A stretch of 44,088 nt of DNA. Origin: Chitinophaga dinghuensis (GTDB lineage Bacteria; Bacteroidota; Bacteroidia; Chitinophagales; Chitinophagaceae). Made by a program: the position numbers and the translations under genes. The stretch lies in NCBI RefSeq assembly GCF_003259435.1, contig NZ_QLMA01000014.1:1-44088 (forward strand), given 5' to 3'. The notes below the pieces were generated by a model, which saw only the letters and a list, made by a program, of their open reading frames with translations, was not told the origin of the DNA and ran no database searches. Below are positions 30,941 through 39,143 of this stretch, piece by piece (position 1 is the first letter of the stretch; every line of letters begins with the position of its first letter).

Positions 30941-31759
30941 GTGTTTAATTTTATTACTAAACGTTCTTTTGTAGTCAATCTGATAGCGGCTATAGCCATG
31001 TTTTTCCTGCTGGCTGTTATCTTCTTTACAATGCTTCCTATTATTACCAAGCATGGTAAGCAACTCACCGTTCCGGATGTAAAAGGTCTGAATGTAAAAG
31101 ATGCCATTGCCAAGCTGGAAGCGGCTGGATTTGATGCAGAAGTGAGAGATTCCATCTACATTGATAGTATTCCGCCACTCGCAGTATGGGCCCAGACGCC
31201 CGACAAAGGGGCCGAAGTGAAAATGGGAAGAACCATTCACCTGACGGTCAACAAAACGGTAGCCCCTATGGTGGCTATGCCAGACCTGGAAGGTCTGACT
31301 TTCCGCAGTGCAGAAATGATGCTGAAAAGTTTGCGCCTGAACGTAGGAGATACCATCTACAAACCTGATTTCGCTACCAATACAGTACTGCAACAGCTCC
31401 TCAATGGTAAAACGCTGAAACCTGGTACCATGGTGGCAGAAGGGACTAATATTACCCTGATTCTCAGTAGCGGCAGAGGAAGCGTGGAGAACCCAGTACC
31501 TGATTTCATCGGATTGACCTATGCGGAAGCCAGGGAAATCCTCAGTGCAAGTAATCTCAACGTAGGTTCTGTAATTATAGATTCTGGCGTGTCAGATACT
31601 TTAAATGCTTATATCTACAAGCAGTATCCTACCCGCAAGAATGAAATAGGCGATTTCAATATGGTCAGAGCAGGGGAAGCCGTAGATCTGTACCTGTCTG
31701 CCACCAAGCCGGTGAAAGACAGTTCCGGAGCCGCTCAGCAGCCTCCTGCAAATGAGTAG
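30941..31759 (+). CDS. single-pass membrane protein with three PASTA domains
   Basis: The 272-residue protein uses a GTG start at 30941; no ATG lies upstream in frame. It has one membrane helix (about residues 12-36, VVNLIAAIAMFFLLAVIFFT) and then three PASTA repeats: TVPDVKGLNVKDAIAKLEAA, MPDLEGLTFRSAEMMLKSLR and PDFIGLTYAEAREILSASNL. The tail is P/S/A-rich. PASTA domains in kinases and penicillin-binding proteins recognise peptidoglycan stem peptides. Here there is no kinase or transpeptidase domain, so the protein is a free-standing wall-binding or sensing protein, consistent with the upstream ddl gene. Confidence 0.88.
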   Translation: MFNFITKRSFVVNLIAAIAMFFLLAVIFFTMLPIITKHGKQLTVPDVKGLNVKDAIAKLEAAGFDAEVRDSIYIDSIPPLAVWAQTPDKGAEVKMGRTIHLTVNKTVAPMVAMPDLEGLTFRSAEMMLKSLRLNVGDTIYKPDFATNTVLQQLLNGKTLKPGTMVAEGTNITLILSSGRGSVENPVPDFIGLTYAEAREILSASNLNVGSVIIDSGVSDTLNAYIYKQYPTRKNEIGDFNMVRAGEAVDLYLSATKPVKDSSGAAQQPPANE

Positions 31760-31811
31760 GGAAAAATTGGTTATTTTTACTGGCAATCAACAATCATTAA
31801 AAAAGAAAAGT

Positions 31812-32117
31812 ATGCAAAACATAACTGCTGAAGACTTAAAAGCGCGCCTGGATGCCGGAGAGCAACTGACACTGGTGGATGTTAGAGAACCACACGAACG
31901 TGCTGAATTCAATATCGGTGGCATTCATGTGCCATTGGGTCAGATCCAGATCATGCAAATTGATGAACTGGAAGGCCTGGAAGATAAAGAAGTCATCGTT
32001 TACTGCCGCAGTGGTAACCGCAGCGGTCAAGCAGCCATGCTGCTGGAAACCCAGGGCTTCACCAATGTGCTGAACCTGGCCGGCGGTATGCTGAAATGGA
32101 GAGAAATCTACGGTTAA
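31812..32117 (+). CDS. rhodanese-like sulfurtransferase, single domain
   Basis: The ATG at 31812 (MQNITAEDLKARLDAGEQLT) is preferred because it gives the normal length of about 101 residues. The longer frame from 31752 adds 20 residues that overlap the preceding stop codon and match nothing. The fold landmarks are LVDVREPHERAEFNI, HVPLGQI and the active loop VIVYCRSGNRSGQAA with catalytic Cys. Such proteins pass sulfur to cyanide, thiols or partner proteins in the cytoplasm. It is probably co-transcribed with the PASTA gene. Confidence 0.88.
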   Translation: MQNITAEDLKARLDAGEQLTLVDVREPHERAEFNIGGIHVPLGQIQIMQIDELEGLEDKEVIVYCRSGNRSGQAAMLLETQGFTNVLNLAGGMLKWREIYG

Positions 32118-32144
32118 TCCGTCTTTTTGATATTTTTATCTGAT

Positions 32145-32180
32145 AAATCCGGGGGCATTATGCTTCCGGATTTTTTTATA
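32145..32180 (+). terminator. terminator after the rhodanese gene
   Basis: Arms 32145-32158 and 32160-32173 pair along 14 positions with two G-T pairs, followed by a run of T residues. Confidence 0.75.
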
Positions 32181-32213
32181 CTTGTGGCATAAATCATTAT
32201 CCCCAAATATCTT

Positions 32214-32483
32214 ATGCTGAAAATTTTGAAGTTAACCTTGTTATTGGGCTTCGCACCAGTATGTCTGTACGCACAAAATCTTGAAACAGTGACCAGTACT
32301 CCTAATGGTAATGTTACGCCTTATCCCTTGTTCCTAACTGGAAACAGCAATAAGCCTGCTGCCGGCAATGGTCTGGGAGAAGTAGTTAAACTACAAATGA
32401 AAAAGATAGAAGAATTAACCCTGTATATCCTGGAGCAAAATAAACGTATTGAAGCCCTGGAAGCACAGCAGCAAAAGAAATAA
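32214..32483 (+). CDS. small exported protein with C-terminal coiled coil
   Basis: The function is not recognised. The 89-residue protein has a signal peptide (LKILKLTLLLGFAPVCLYAQ), an N/T/G/P-rich stretch, and a heptad-patterned C-terminal helix (VKLQMKKIEELTLYILEQNK, then RIEALEAQQQ). The final helix resembles the end of larger Bacteroidota surface proteins with tail-fibre-like domains, so this may be a small relative or a reduced version. It is set between two terminators and is therefore expressed alone. Confidence 0.6.
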   Translation: MLKILKLTLLLGFAPVCLYAQNLETVTSTPNGNVTPYPLFLTGNSNKPAAGNGLGEVVKLQMKKIEELTLYILEQNKRIEALEAQQQKK

Positions 32484-32536
32484 TCGAATACCCTAAGGGA
32501 ACTTAGACCGGCGATCCTGACTGTTGAAAAAAAACA

Positions 32537-32571
32537 AAAATCCCCTGATGTCGCAGACGTCAGGGGATTTT
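32537..32571. terminator. bidirectional terminator
   Basis: Arms 32537-32552 and 32556-32571 pair along 16 positions with one T-G pair around a 3-base loop, with A and T tracts on the two sides. It closes both the small plus-strand gene and the long minus-strand operon that ends with the RidA gene. Confidence 0.88.
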
Positions 32572-32586
32572 TTGATCTGGCTGCTG

Positions 32587-32973
32587 TTATGATTTTATAA
32601 TAGCGGTAGCTTCTATTTCCACCAGATACCGGGGATCAATCAATTTACTCACCTCCACCATAGTGGTAGCTGGCTTTATACTCTTAAAGAACTCGCCATG
32701 CGCACGGCCAAATTCCTCCCAGCGACTAATATCCGTTACAAACATCCTGGTTCTTACCACATCATGTAACGTAGCGCCAGCTCTGATCAATACAGCTTCA
32801 ATTTTGGCTAAAATGAACTTCGTTTGTTCGTACGCGTTACCTTCTGCCACTACTTTTCCTTCATCTTCTGCAACGGTACCAGATACTTCAATAATATTTC
32901 CGGTTCTCACTGCGCGGGAATAACCCACTTTATCTTCCCAGGTGGCTCCGGAGGAGTAATTGATGCGAGTCAT
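32587..32973 (-). CDS. RidA/YjgF-family protein
   Basis: The 128-residue cytoplasmic protein is of standard length. It has YSRAVRTGNIIEVSGTVAED, AYEQTKFILAKIEAVLIRAG and the end segment KLIDPRYLVEIEATAII with the arginine expected at the active site. Family members hydrolyse reactive enamine or imine intermediates. It is the last gene of the minus-strand run, 29 bases after the membrane-protein gene. If it belongs to the amide-ligase operon it may detoxify or process an imine produced there. Confidence 0.88.
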   Translation of the reverse strand: MTRINYSSGATWEDKVGYSRAVRTGNIIEVSGTVAEDEGKVVAEGNAYEQTKFILAKIEAVLIRAGATLHDVVRTRMFVTDISRWEEFGRAHGEFFKSIKPATTMVEVSKLIDPRYLVEIEATAIIKS

Positions 32974-33002
32974 ACAGTTGATATTTATGCTTATAAAGAT
33001 AG

Positions 33003-34079
33003 TTATTTACTGTCGGCCGGGGTATTCCTGAATTTCACAACTTTTCCCAGCAAATCAAACCAAAATGGCGCTCCTAAAGAAATGGCCATGGCGGTCATGA
33101 ACCATCCTGCCAATACCAACCAGATATTTGCCTGTAGTGGATGAGAGAGTCCGAGTCTGCCTACGGCAAAATCCCGGTGTATCCCCAATACGTTACGCGC
33201 TTCAGCAGCATCGTTGCGTAGCATCCCATACACGGCTACCACGGCAGTATCGGCTACAAATGCTTTCAAAGAGGTGTCTTTACGGAGGAAGGCGCTGTCT
33301 TTATACACCAGGTTATGCTGTTGTAAGGTATCCATCCTAGGATAAAAGGCGTCGCTGCGGCTGCTGGCCAGTTGCACCATTTCCTGGCGGACCGTTTTAT
33401 CTTTCATGAGTATTCTGGCAATGGCAATGGTATCCACGTTAAAAACGCCGGCAACAAAAAATCCGATGATCAGCAGCCAGGTCTGGCAATGTTTGCGATA
33501 CCAGCTGCTGGCCCTGGACATGGTTTCATTGAACCAGGCCTCCAGCTGTACCCGGAACTGAGGAATATCCTGCCCTGCATCTGCAAAAAGGTTTCGTATA
33601 TGGGATACCGTATGTGTACCTAAATGGAGGCTATTCTCTTCCAGGGCGGCCGCAATGGTTTCTGTATCGCTGGTCCTGGCGGTGGTACTGGTACGCAGGA
33701 GATGAACGATGGTTTGTGAAAAAATAACGGGACTGATATAGGCTGGTCTGGAAGCGGCGGTATTTTCTCCCAGGTAGTGGATAGAAGGAGAGTTGTAGAA
33801 TTTCTTCAGGATAGGGGCATCGGCAAATGGGTTGAAATAATGAACGATACTCCATCCTTTTTCGTAAAACCAGGTGAAAAACGTGAATTTTCCGAATTTT
33901 CCGAGGTCATCTGCATGGGTATCTTCATCCAGCATACGCCGCAGGGCCTTAGAAAGAATACGTGCCCGTAGTCCAAAAGCGCGGGCAATCATCTCCTGCA
34001 AAATAGTAACGAAAAGGGAATACAGCAGGTAAATGAATATCAGCCCCAGGGCTACGTCGATGGCAAGGTTACTAAACAT
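33003..34079 (-). CDS. hypothetical membrane protein, three predicted helices
   Basis: The function is not recognised. The 358-residue protein has membrane helices at about 5-28 (DVALGLIFIYLLYSLFVTIL), about 200-220 (WLLIIGFFVAGVFNVDTIAI) and about 318-340 (NIWLVLAGWFMTAMAISLGA). It ends with the motif LGAPFWFDLLGKVVKFR. A large soluble part (about 30-195) and another (about 225-315) lie between them. It follows the ATP-grasp-like gene by 45 bases on the same strand and is plausibly the membrane member of the amide-ligase operon, though it could simply be read-through cargo. Confidence 0.65.
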   Translation of the reverse strand: MFSNLAIDVALGLIFIYLLYSLFVTILQEMIARAFGLRARILSKALRRMLDEDTHADDLGKFGKFTFFTWFYEKGWSIVHYFNPFADAPILKKFYNSPSIHYLGENTAASRPAYISPVIFSQTIVHLLRTSTTARTSDTETIAAALEENSLHLGTHTVSHIRNLFADAGQDIPQFRVQLEAWFNETMSRASSWYRKHCQTWLLIIGFFVAGVFNVDTIAIARILMKDKTVRQEMVQLASSRSDAFYPRMDTLQQHNLVYKDSAFLRKDTSLKAFVADTAVVAVYGMLRNDAAEARNVLGIHRDFAVGRLGLSHPLQANIWLVLAGWFMTAMAISLGAPFWFDLLGKVVKFRNTPADSK

Positions 34080-34124
34080 ACATAGGGATTTGGGTCAAAA
34101 ATAGGGCATAGGTACGCAGGCGAT

Positions 34125-35333
34125 TTACGTAGCTGGCGGAATAGCCTCAAAGAAACAGCAGCTGCCACCTACCCAGGTATCATCGCTGTTGAAGCCTACT
34201 CCAATCATCCTGCCTTTGCTGATGCGAGACAGGTTGTGTACAAGCATTGGACGTGCCGCACCATCCGGCCAGATATACATCATACGGATTTCACAGATGG
34301 CATTGCCATCCGGCGTAACGATGGCAGGATCATATTTCACCCGATGCTGCAAGATCCAGTTTTCCGGATCGCTGATAGCATTGATATCTTCTTCTGTTAC
34401 ATCAATTTTTACCCCCTGACCGGCAAAAGAGAATAAAGGTTTCAGCACATAGTTTTCCAGATCTGTTGGAATGACCGGTAATTGATGCAGGTACCAGCTT
34501 TTCGGAATGTAATCGCTGTGCAGCAATGGCATGGTATATTTACTGATCCGGTAAAACCAGTTGGGATGGGTGATCCATTCCACGTCCAGGTCCTGGAAAA
34601 GATTTACATGCTCGCCGAGCGTGGACTGCTGCCGTTGCAGATCATCGAAGATAATCCGGTTATAGATGCGTTTTACTGGCGTAAGCACACCATCCCTGCG
34701 ATAGAAAAGCTGATTGCCTTCCTGTACCAGGTCTGTGATGCAGACAGCGCGTATTCCTAAATATTTCTCTGTGCTGTAAAAATCGATCTTTGTTTTTTGT
34801 TCTTCGGGCTTTACTTCCAGCAGAATTACTTCTTCCGGCGGAAGGTTACCGATGATCATATCCCGCAGGAGTTGGTAATAACTTTCGTCGTCCAGGCCGT
34901 TGAAATAGTTATTCAGTTCCGCCGGAATTTGAAAATGATTCCGGTATTGTTTGGCCATCACCTGTTGGAAAGCGTTCATGGTAGGAAAGCCTTGCAGTTC
35001 TATCAGCTGTGGTTCCAGTTCTCCGGCTTCGTTGCGGGTGACGGCGAAATCGATTACAATGAAATGAGGATGGTCATTTTCTCCGGGCACTCTGAGGGCA
35101 GGAGGGATGGCATCTTCCGTCAGTGTTTTGAAATCTGGGCGGAGTATGACATTCACTACTTCTTCGCAAGCCTGTACCAGCTTGGCGGTCAGGTCGCCGG
35201 GAACAAATACGGGCGTTTCTGCTACCCTGAAGGCAGGGGCTACGCCGGCATCTTCGGCCATTCCCTGTAGGAAGTGATGATAGGCCGAAGTGGTAAACTG
35301 TTCATTATAGGCTTTTCTTACGGAAGGAATCAT
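34125..35333 (-). CDS. ATP-grasp-like ligase, probably circularly permuted
   Basis: The 402-residue protein has motifs in an order that fits a circularly permuted ATP-grasp fold. IELQGFPTMNAF (about 111-122) resembles the metal- and substrate-binding strand that normally comes last. VLKPLFSFAGQGVKI (about 296-310) supplies the ATP-binding lysine and glycine loop. WILQHRV (about 328-334) is the hinge, and ICEIRMMYIW with a glycine-rich end follows. ATP-grasp enzymes couple a carboxylate to an amine through an acyl phosphate. It follows the amidotransferase gene by 11 bases, so it works in the same pathway. The assignment rests on motif reading only; a structural comparison would be decisive. 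Confidence 0.55.
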   Translation of the reverse strand: MIPSVRKAYNEQFTTSAYHHFLQGMAEDAGVAPAFRVAETPVFVPGDLTAKLVQACEEVVNVILRPDFKTLTEDAIPPALRVPGENDHPHFIVIDFAVTRNEAGELEPQLIELQGFPTMNAFQQVMAKQYRNHFQIPAELNNYFNGLDDESYYQLLRDMIIGNLPPEEVILLEVKPEEQKTKIDFYSTEKYLGIRAVCITDLVQEGNQLFYRRDGVLTPVKRIYNRIIFDDLQRQQSTLGEHVNLFQDLDVEWITHPNWFYRISKYTMPLLHSDYIPKSWYLHQLPVIPTDLENYVLKPLFSFAGQGVKIDVTEEDINAISDPENWILQHRVKYDPAIVTPDGNAICEIRMMYIWPDGAARPMLVHNLSRISKGRMIGVGFNSDDTWVGGSCCFFEAIPPAT

Positions 35334-35344
35334 AGTAAAATATC

Positions 35345-36229
35345 TTAGAAGAAAGTGTTTTCGTTATCATTATGGGCCGCTACCTGTACCAGTCGCTCAA
35401 TGGTGGCCAGTCTTTCGCTGAGTGCGCCATAGATGGCATAGTCCAGGAATGCGGTGATGAAGCGGTCGTGCGTCAGCATGATCTTATCCGGATCGGTGAG
35501 CTGGGTAAGCATGCTTTCATACTTTTCCATGCCGTGATGGGAAATGACCTGTTCTTTCTTTTCTTCCTGTAACAGGTACATATGCATACCAGCGGCATCT
35601 GCTTCGGGATGGAACTGTGTTCCTATGAAATGATCATTGAATCGGATGGCCATGGTAGCGCGTTCCAGGGGAACGTGCGGCCGTTCTTTTTCAATGGCCA
35701 GTACTTTGGCGCCCATGGCAGCAAGATTTTCTTCATTGAGTTCTATCACCTGCCAGTTGCGGCTATCCACAATATAAAAAGGGTCCGGAAGGGCGGAGAA
35801 AACTTTCTCCTGCATGCCGGCAGCTGTTTTATGTACGGGGAAAACGCCGAAAGCAGGGGATTTGCGTTTGCACACATTTCCTAACTTGTAATAACGGCAC
35901 ATGATCTGGTAGGAGTGACAGATAAAAAGCATGGGCTTTTTCTGTTCATGGTGATTATTCCATGCCATCAGGTCTTCCACGAGGTGAAAATAGGCCTTTT
36001 CCCAGTCGCTTCCTTCACTGTCAACCGGACTTCCAGGGCCGCCAGTGGAGATGTAGATATCGTAGGATGTATCAGGTACCTGTTGCTCTAGTCTTACCTC
36101 AAATTCATCAAAAAGCAGATTAAGCGAGTGCATTTCTGCATATTTCAGCAATATCTCCCGGATACAGCGCATGCCTTCGTTCGGCACACCTTCGTACATA
36201 TCCAGCACGGCTATTTTAATGGTTCGCAT
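35345..36229 (-). CDS. class I glutamine amidotransferase-like protein
   Basis: The 294-residue protein has the full triad in the right order: nucleophile Cys104 in FICHSYQI, then His207 and Glu209 in GTQFHPEAD, with the oxyanion-side STGGPGSPV (about 61-69). The nucleophile loop reads ICHSYQ where most members read GxCxGxQ, which marks it as a divergent branch. The last 85 residues after the domain are helical and unassigned. It could supply ammonia from glutamine to one of the adjacent ligases or hydrolyse a gamma-glutamyl product. It sits 38 bases after the GCS2-type ligase gene and 11 bases before the second ATP-grasp-like gene. Confidence 0.85.
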   Translation of the reverse strand: MRTIKIAVLDMYEGVPNEGMRCIREILLKYAEMHSLNLLFDEFEVRLEQQVPDTSYDIYISTGGPGSPVDSEGSDWEKAYFHLVEDLMAWNNHHEQKKPMLFICHSYQIMCRYYKLGNVCKRKSPAFGVFPVHKTAAGMQEKVFSALPDPFYIVDSRNWQVIELNEENLAAMGAKVLAIEKERPHVPLERATMAIRFNDHFIGTQFHPEADAAGMHMYLLQEEKKEQVISHHGMEKYESMLTQLTDPDKIMLTHDRFITAFLDYAIYGALSERLATIERLVQVAAHNDNENTFF

Positions 36230-36267
36230 GCTGCAAAATTACAAATATCATGGGAGGAATCCTGCAA

Positions 36268-37368
36268 TTAGCAGTTCGCAAGAAATTGTTGCTGAATGAA
36301 ATCCGTTACTGCAACGAGGTCTTGGGTATCTTCATATACTTTCAGCTGCCTGTCTGCGCCGGTTCCATTTTCCAGAATACGGGCGGTAGCGCTGAGAATT
36401 TCCCTGCTGCCCAGGTCGTCCACCACATCGTCGATGAAGTCGAGCAGTTCAAAAATGAGCGCACGGGTATTGACTTCCATTTCCTTACCGAAATCGATCA
36501 GGTTGCCCTCAATGCCATAGCGGGAAGCCCGCCATTTGTTTTCATTGACCAGTGCCCGGTTATAGATAATGAAGTTCAGGTTTTGCATGCGCAGTTTATA
36601 GATCTTGGCGCATACGGCCTGGAACAATCCGGCGATGGTGATGGTATCATCCAGGGTCATAGGTACGTCGCAGATCCTGAATTCTACGGTATTGAAGAAG
36701 GGGTGTACTCTCAGATCCCACCATACTTTTTTTGCATTGTCGATACAATTGGTTTTTACCAGGAGCTGGATATAACGATCATATTCTTCAATGCTGGCAA
36801 AATAATCGGGGATACCGGTACGAGGGAATTTATCAAAAACCTTTGTGCGGAAGGATTTAAAACCGGTATTCCGGCCTTCCCAGAAAGGACTGTTGGTGCT
36901 TAATGCAAAGATATGCGGTAGAAAATACCGCACGGAATTAGCGATATGCAGGGCCATATCCCGACTTTCCATACCCACATGTACGTGCAGGCCGAAGATG
37001 AGATTGGAGCGTGCGGCATCCTGCATTTCGTTGACGATTTCGAAATAACGGGGATTGTCCGTGATCAGTTGCTGTTGCCAGTGGCTGAACGGGTGAGTAC
37101 CAGAAGCACCGATGCTGAAGCCAAGATCACCGGCAATTTGTGCGATGGTCTTGCGGAGCAGGGCTACGTCTTCGCGGGCATCGTGGATATTATTACAAAT
37201 GCGGGTGCCCACTTCTACTACGGCCTGATGAAATTCTGCTTTCACCTGGTCCCGTATCACTTTGTGGGCGTGCTCCACGATTTTTTGTTCATGCGATCTC
37301 AACTCCCGGGTTTTGGGGTCCATCACCATGTATTCTTCTTCTATACCCACTGTGAACGCATTGTACAT
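36268..37368 (-). CDS. GCS2-type carboxylate-amine ligase (YbdK-like)
   Basis: The 366-residue protein belongs to the glutamate-cysteine ligase 2 family. It has GIEEEYMVMDPKT (residues 8-20, metal and ATP ligands), AEFHQAVVEVGT (about 44-55), FGLHVHVGMESRD (about 124-136) and FFNTVEFRICDVPMTLDD (about 219-236). Family members make a gamma-glutamyl or similar amide bond with ATP. E. coli YbdK has weak glutamate-cysteine ligase activity, but its true substrate is not settled. Here it is flanked by two ATP-grasp proteins and an amidotransferase, so it is likely one of several amide-forming steps on one small molecule. Confidence 0.9.
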   Translation of the reverse strand: MYNAFTVGIEEEYMVMDPKTRELRSHEQKIVEHAHKVIRDQVKAEFHQAVVEVGTRICNNIHDAREDVALLRKTIAQIAGDLGFSIGASGTHPFSHWQQQLITDNPRYFEIVNEMQDAARSNLIFGLHVHVGMESRDMALHIANSVRYFLPHIFALSTNSPFWEGRNTGFKSFRTKVFDKFPRTGIPDYFASIEEYDRYIQLLVKTNCIDNAKKVWWDLRVHPFFNTVEFRICDVPMTLDDTITIAGLFQAVCAKIYKLRMQNLNFIIYNRALVNENKWRASRYGIEGNLIDFGKEMEVNTRALIFELLDFIDDVVDDLGSREILSATARILENGTGADRQLKVYEDTQDLVAVTDFIQQQFLANC

Positions 37369-37413
37369 ATAGTGCTCCTATCGTTTTTATTTATACAAAT
37401 GTATGTCGGGAAA

Positions 37414-38370
37414 TCAATCGGCTGTAATTTTTTTCTGAATATCCCGATGGATAAATTTTCCCCAGGTGAGATTATCTTTTTCCGGCTCCTGTGCCATCGC
37501 TCTTTCAATGGCATATTGGGCGCTGGTTTCTACTATCCACTCGAAATTATCTTTCCCAATGGAGTGAATATCCGCGTCCGGAGCGGGATTACAGAAATCG
37601 ATCGCATAGGGTACATCTCCTCTTACGGCAAATTCCACGGTGTTGAAATCATACCCCAGGTGCTGATTAAGAGCCAGGGTGGCCCGGGTAATTTCTTCCA
37701 GCACGGCTGGCGGTGTGTCGAAAGTTGCCTGGTACCGCTCATGATGCGGATGCCGGGGATTGTATGGCATAATATGTACATGTTTGCCACCAATGCAGTA
37801 ACAGCGGTAATAGGAAGTGAAATCTATCTCCTCCTGCAACATCATAACCAACTGGCCGGTTTTCTGGTGTATATTATAAAATTCTTCTTTGTCGCTCAAC
37901 CTGTATACGTCTCTCCATCCGCCGCCGTCAAAAGGTTTGAGGTAGGCAGGGAAACCCACATAGTCAAATATTTCCTGCCAGTGCAGCGGATAAATCAGGT
38001 TACGGAACGACTGATTAGTAGTATTGTTGGGCAGCTGAAAAGAGGGCAGCAGTGCGGTTCTGGGCACGCGTACGCCTATTTTCTCTGCCAGGGCATTATT
38101 GAAAAATTTATCATCTGCGCTCCACCAGAAGGGATTGTTGATAACAGCTGTCCCAGAGGCTGCCGCATTTTTAAGATATGCCCTGTAAAAGGGTACGTCC
38201 TGGGAAATTCGGTCTACAATAACGGCGTAACCGGAGCTTTCCCCCTGCAATACTTTGCCGATGGTGACAAATTCCGCGAAAATTCCCGGAGGATTTTTCC
38301 GGTTGATGCGGTCTACAAATGCCTGGGGAAAGGTGTTTTCCTGTCCGAACAGGATGCCAATCTTTTTCAT
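37414..38370 (-). CDS. ATP-grasp ligase
   Basis: The 318-residue protein has an ATP-grasp core: YLKPFDGGGWRDVYRL (Lys145 and glycine loop), MMLQEEIDF (hinge, about 176-184) and the metal-binding NTVEFAVRGDVPYAIDFCNP (Glu246, Asp258, Asn261). The N-terminus (MKKIGILFGQENTFPQAFVD) is a pre-ATP-grasp domain. It resembles D-alanine ligase/RimK-type enzymes but does not match ddl, which is encoded at 29915. It lies 3 bases after the esterase gene and 45 bases before the GCS2-type gene. The substrate is not deducible from sequence. Confidence 0.82.
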   Translation of the reverse strand: MKKIGILFGQENTFPQAFVDRINRKNPPGIFAEFVTIGKVLQGESSGYAVIVDRISQDVPFYRAYLKNAAASGTAVINNPFWWSADDKFFNNALAEKIGVRVPRTALLPSFQLPNNTTNQSFRNLIYPLHWQEIFDYVGFPAYLKPFDGGGWRDVYRLSDKEEFYNIHQKTGQLVMMLQEEIDFTSYYRCYCIGGKHVHIMPYNPRHPHHERYQATFDTPPAVLEEITRATLALNQHLGYDFNTVEFAVRGDVPYAIDFCNPAPDADIHSIGKDNFEWIVETSAQYAIERAMAQEPEKDNLTWGKFIHRDIQKKITAD

Positions 38371-38373
38371 GTG

Positions 38374-39081
38374 TTACCTGATTAATGAGAGATAGCGGGG
38401 AAGCATATTACACCAGGAAGGCCAGTCATGCGTACTTTCCGGGCGTATATCCAGCCAGTGGGTAATATCTTTTTTGGCCAGTATACCAGACATATTCTCG
38501 TTCTGGGAACGCGTAACATCGTTATCGGCCACGCCAAGAATAATCCCCATACGCCAGAGGGCCTCATGTTGATTATCACGCATAAAATCTACCGGATTAC
38601 TAAAATAGACCTGGTCGTCGTAATAGCCATCCAGTCGGGAGCGGACATCAAATATGCCACTGAGCGAAAAAAGATAAGATACTATTTCCGGATGACGGAA
38701 TGCAAAAGAGGTAGCATGAAATCCTCCAAAGCTGCAACCAGCAGTGATAATCCGCTGGTGGCCTGTTTCGGCAATCATCCTGGGATATATTTCTTCCATC
38801 AGTAGTTTGTCATAACGCTCATGGTTATACGCTCGCTCGGCGGGAGAAATATGCTTATTATACCAGCTGCTGGTATCGTAACTATCCGGACAATATACGC
38901 TGACAATTCCTTCATCAATAAACCAGCGGATAGCATCAATTAAGCCTCTGTCTTTACTTTCATAGTATCTGCCCATAGAAGTGGGGAACAATAGCAGGGG
39001 ATAGCCGCCATGGCCAAATACCAGCATTTCAAATTCCTGGCCTATGTTAGGAGATGACCATTTATAGAAGTTTTCAGTCAC
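38374..39081 (-). CDS. alpha/beta-hydrolase (esterase), first gene of the amide-ligase operon
   Basis: The 235-residue protein of the COG4947-like esterase group has nucleophile Ser117 in TAGCSFGGFHA, an acid at Asp186 or Asp188 (GVADNDV) and His218 (PESTHDWPSW). There is no signal peptide. It is the first gene of the minus-strand operon. TAAATTTA at 39097-39104 is a possible -7 box. It could release a finished product from a carrier, or cleave an ester or thioester intermediate, but no carrier protein is seen. A second esterase diverges from it. Confidence 0.8.
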   Translation of the reverse strand: MTENFYKWSSPNIGQEFEMLVFGHGGYPLLLFPTSMGRYYESKDRGLIDAIRWFIDEGIVSVYCPDSYDTSSWYNKHISPAERAYNHERYDKLLMEEIYPRMIAETGHQRIITAGCSFGGFHATSFAFRHPEIVSYLFSLSGIFDVRSRLDGYYDDQVYFSNPVDFMRDNQHEALWRMGIILGVADNDVTRSQNENMSGILAKKDITHWLDIRPESTHDWPSWCNMLPRYLSLIR

Positions 39082-39143
39082 GGTACAAGCTTTGTCTAAA
39101 TTTAAAAAATGTTTCCCGAATTGAATATGCGTACCTTCATTTT

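Noticed and set aside
36946..38385. 479-codon plus-strand open frame
   Set aside because: It is antisense to the GCS2-type and ATP-grasp genes, both with clear catalytic motifs. Its own product is a Cys/Phe/His-rich shadow.
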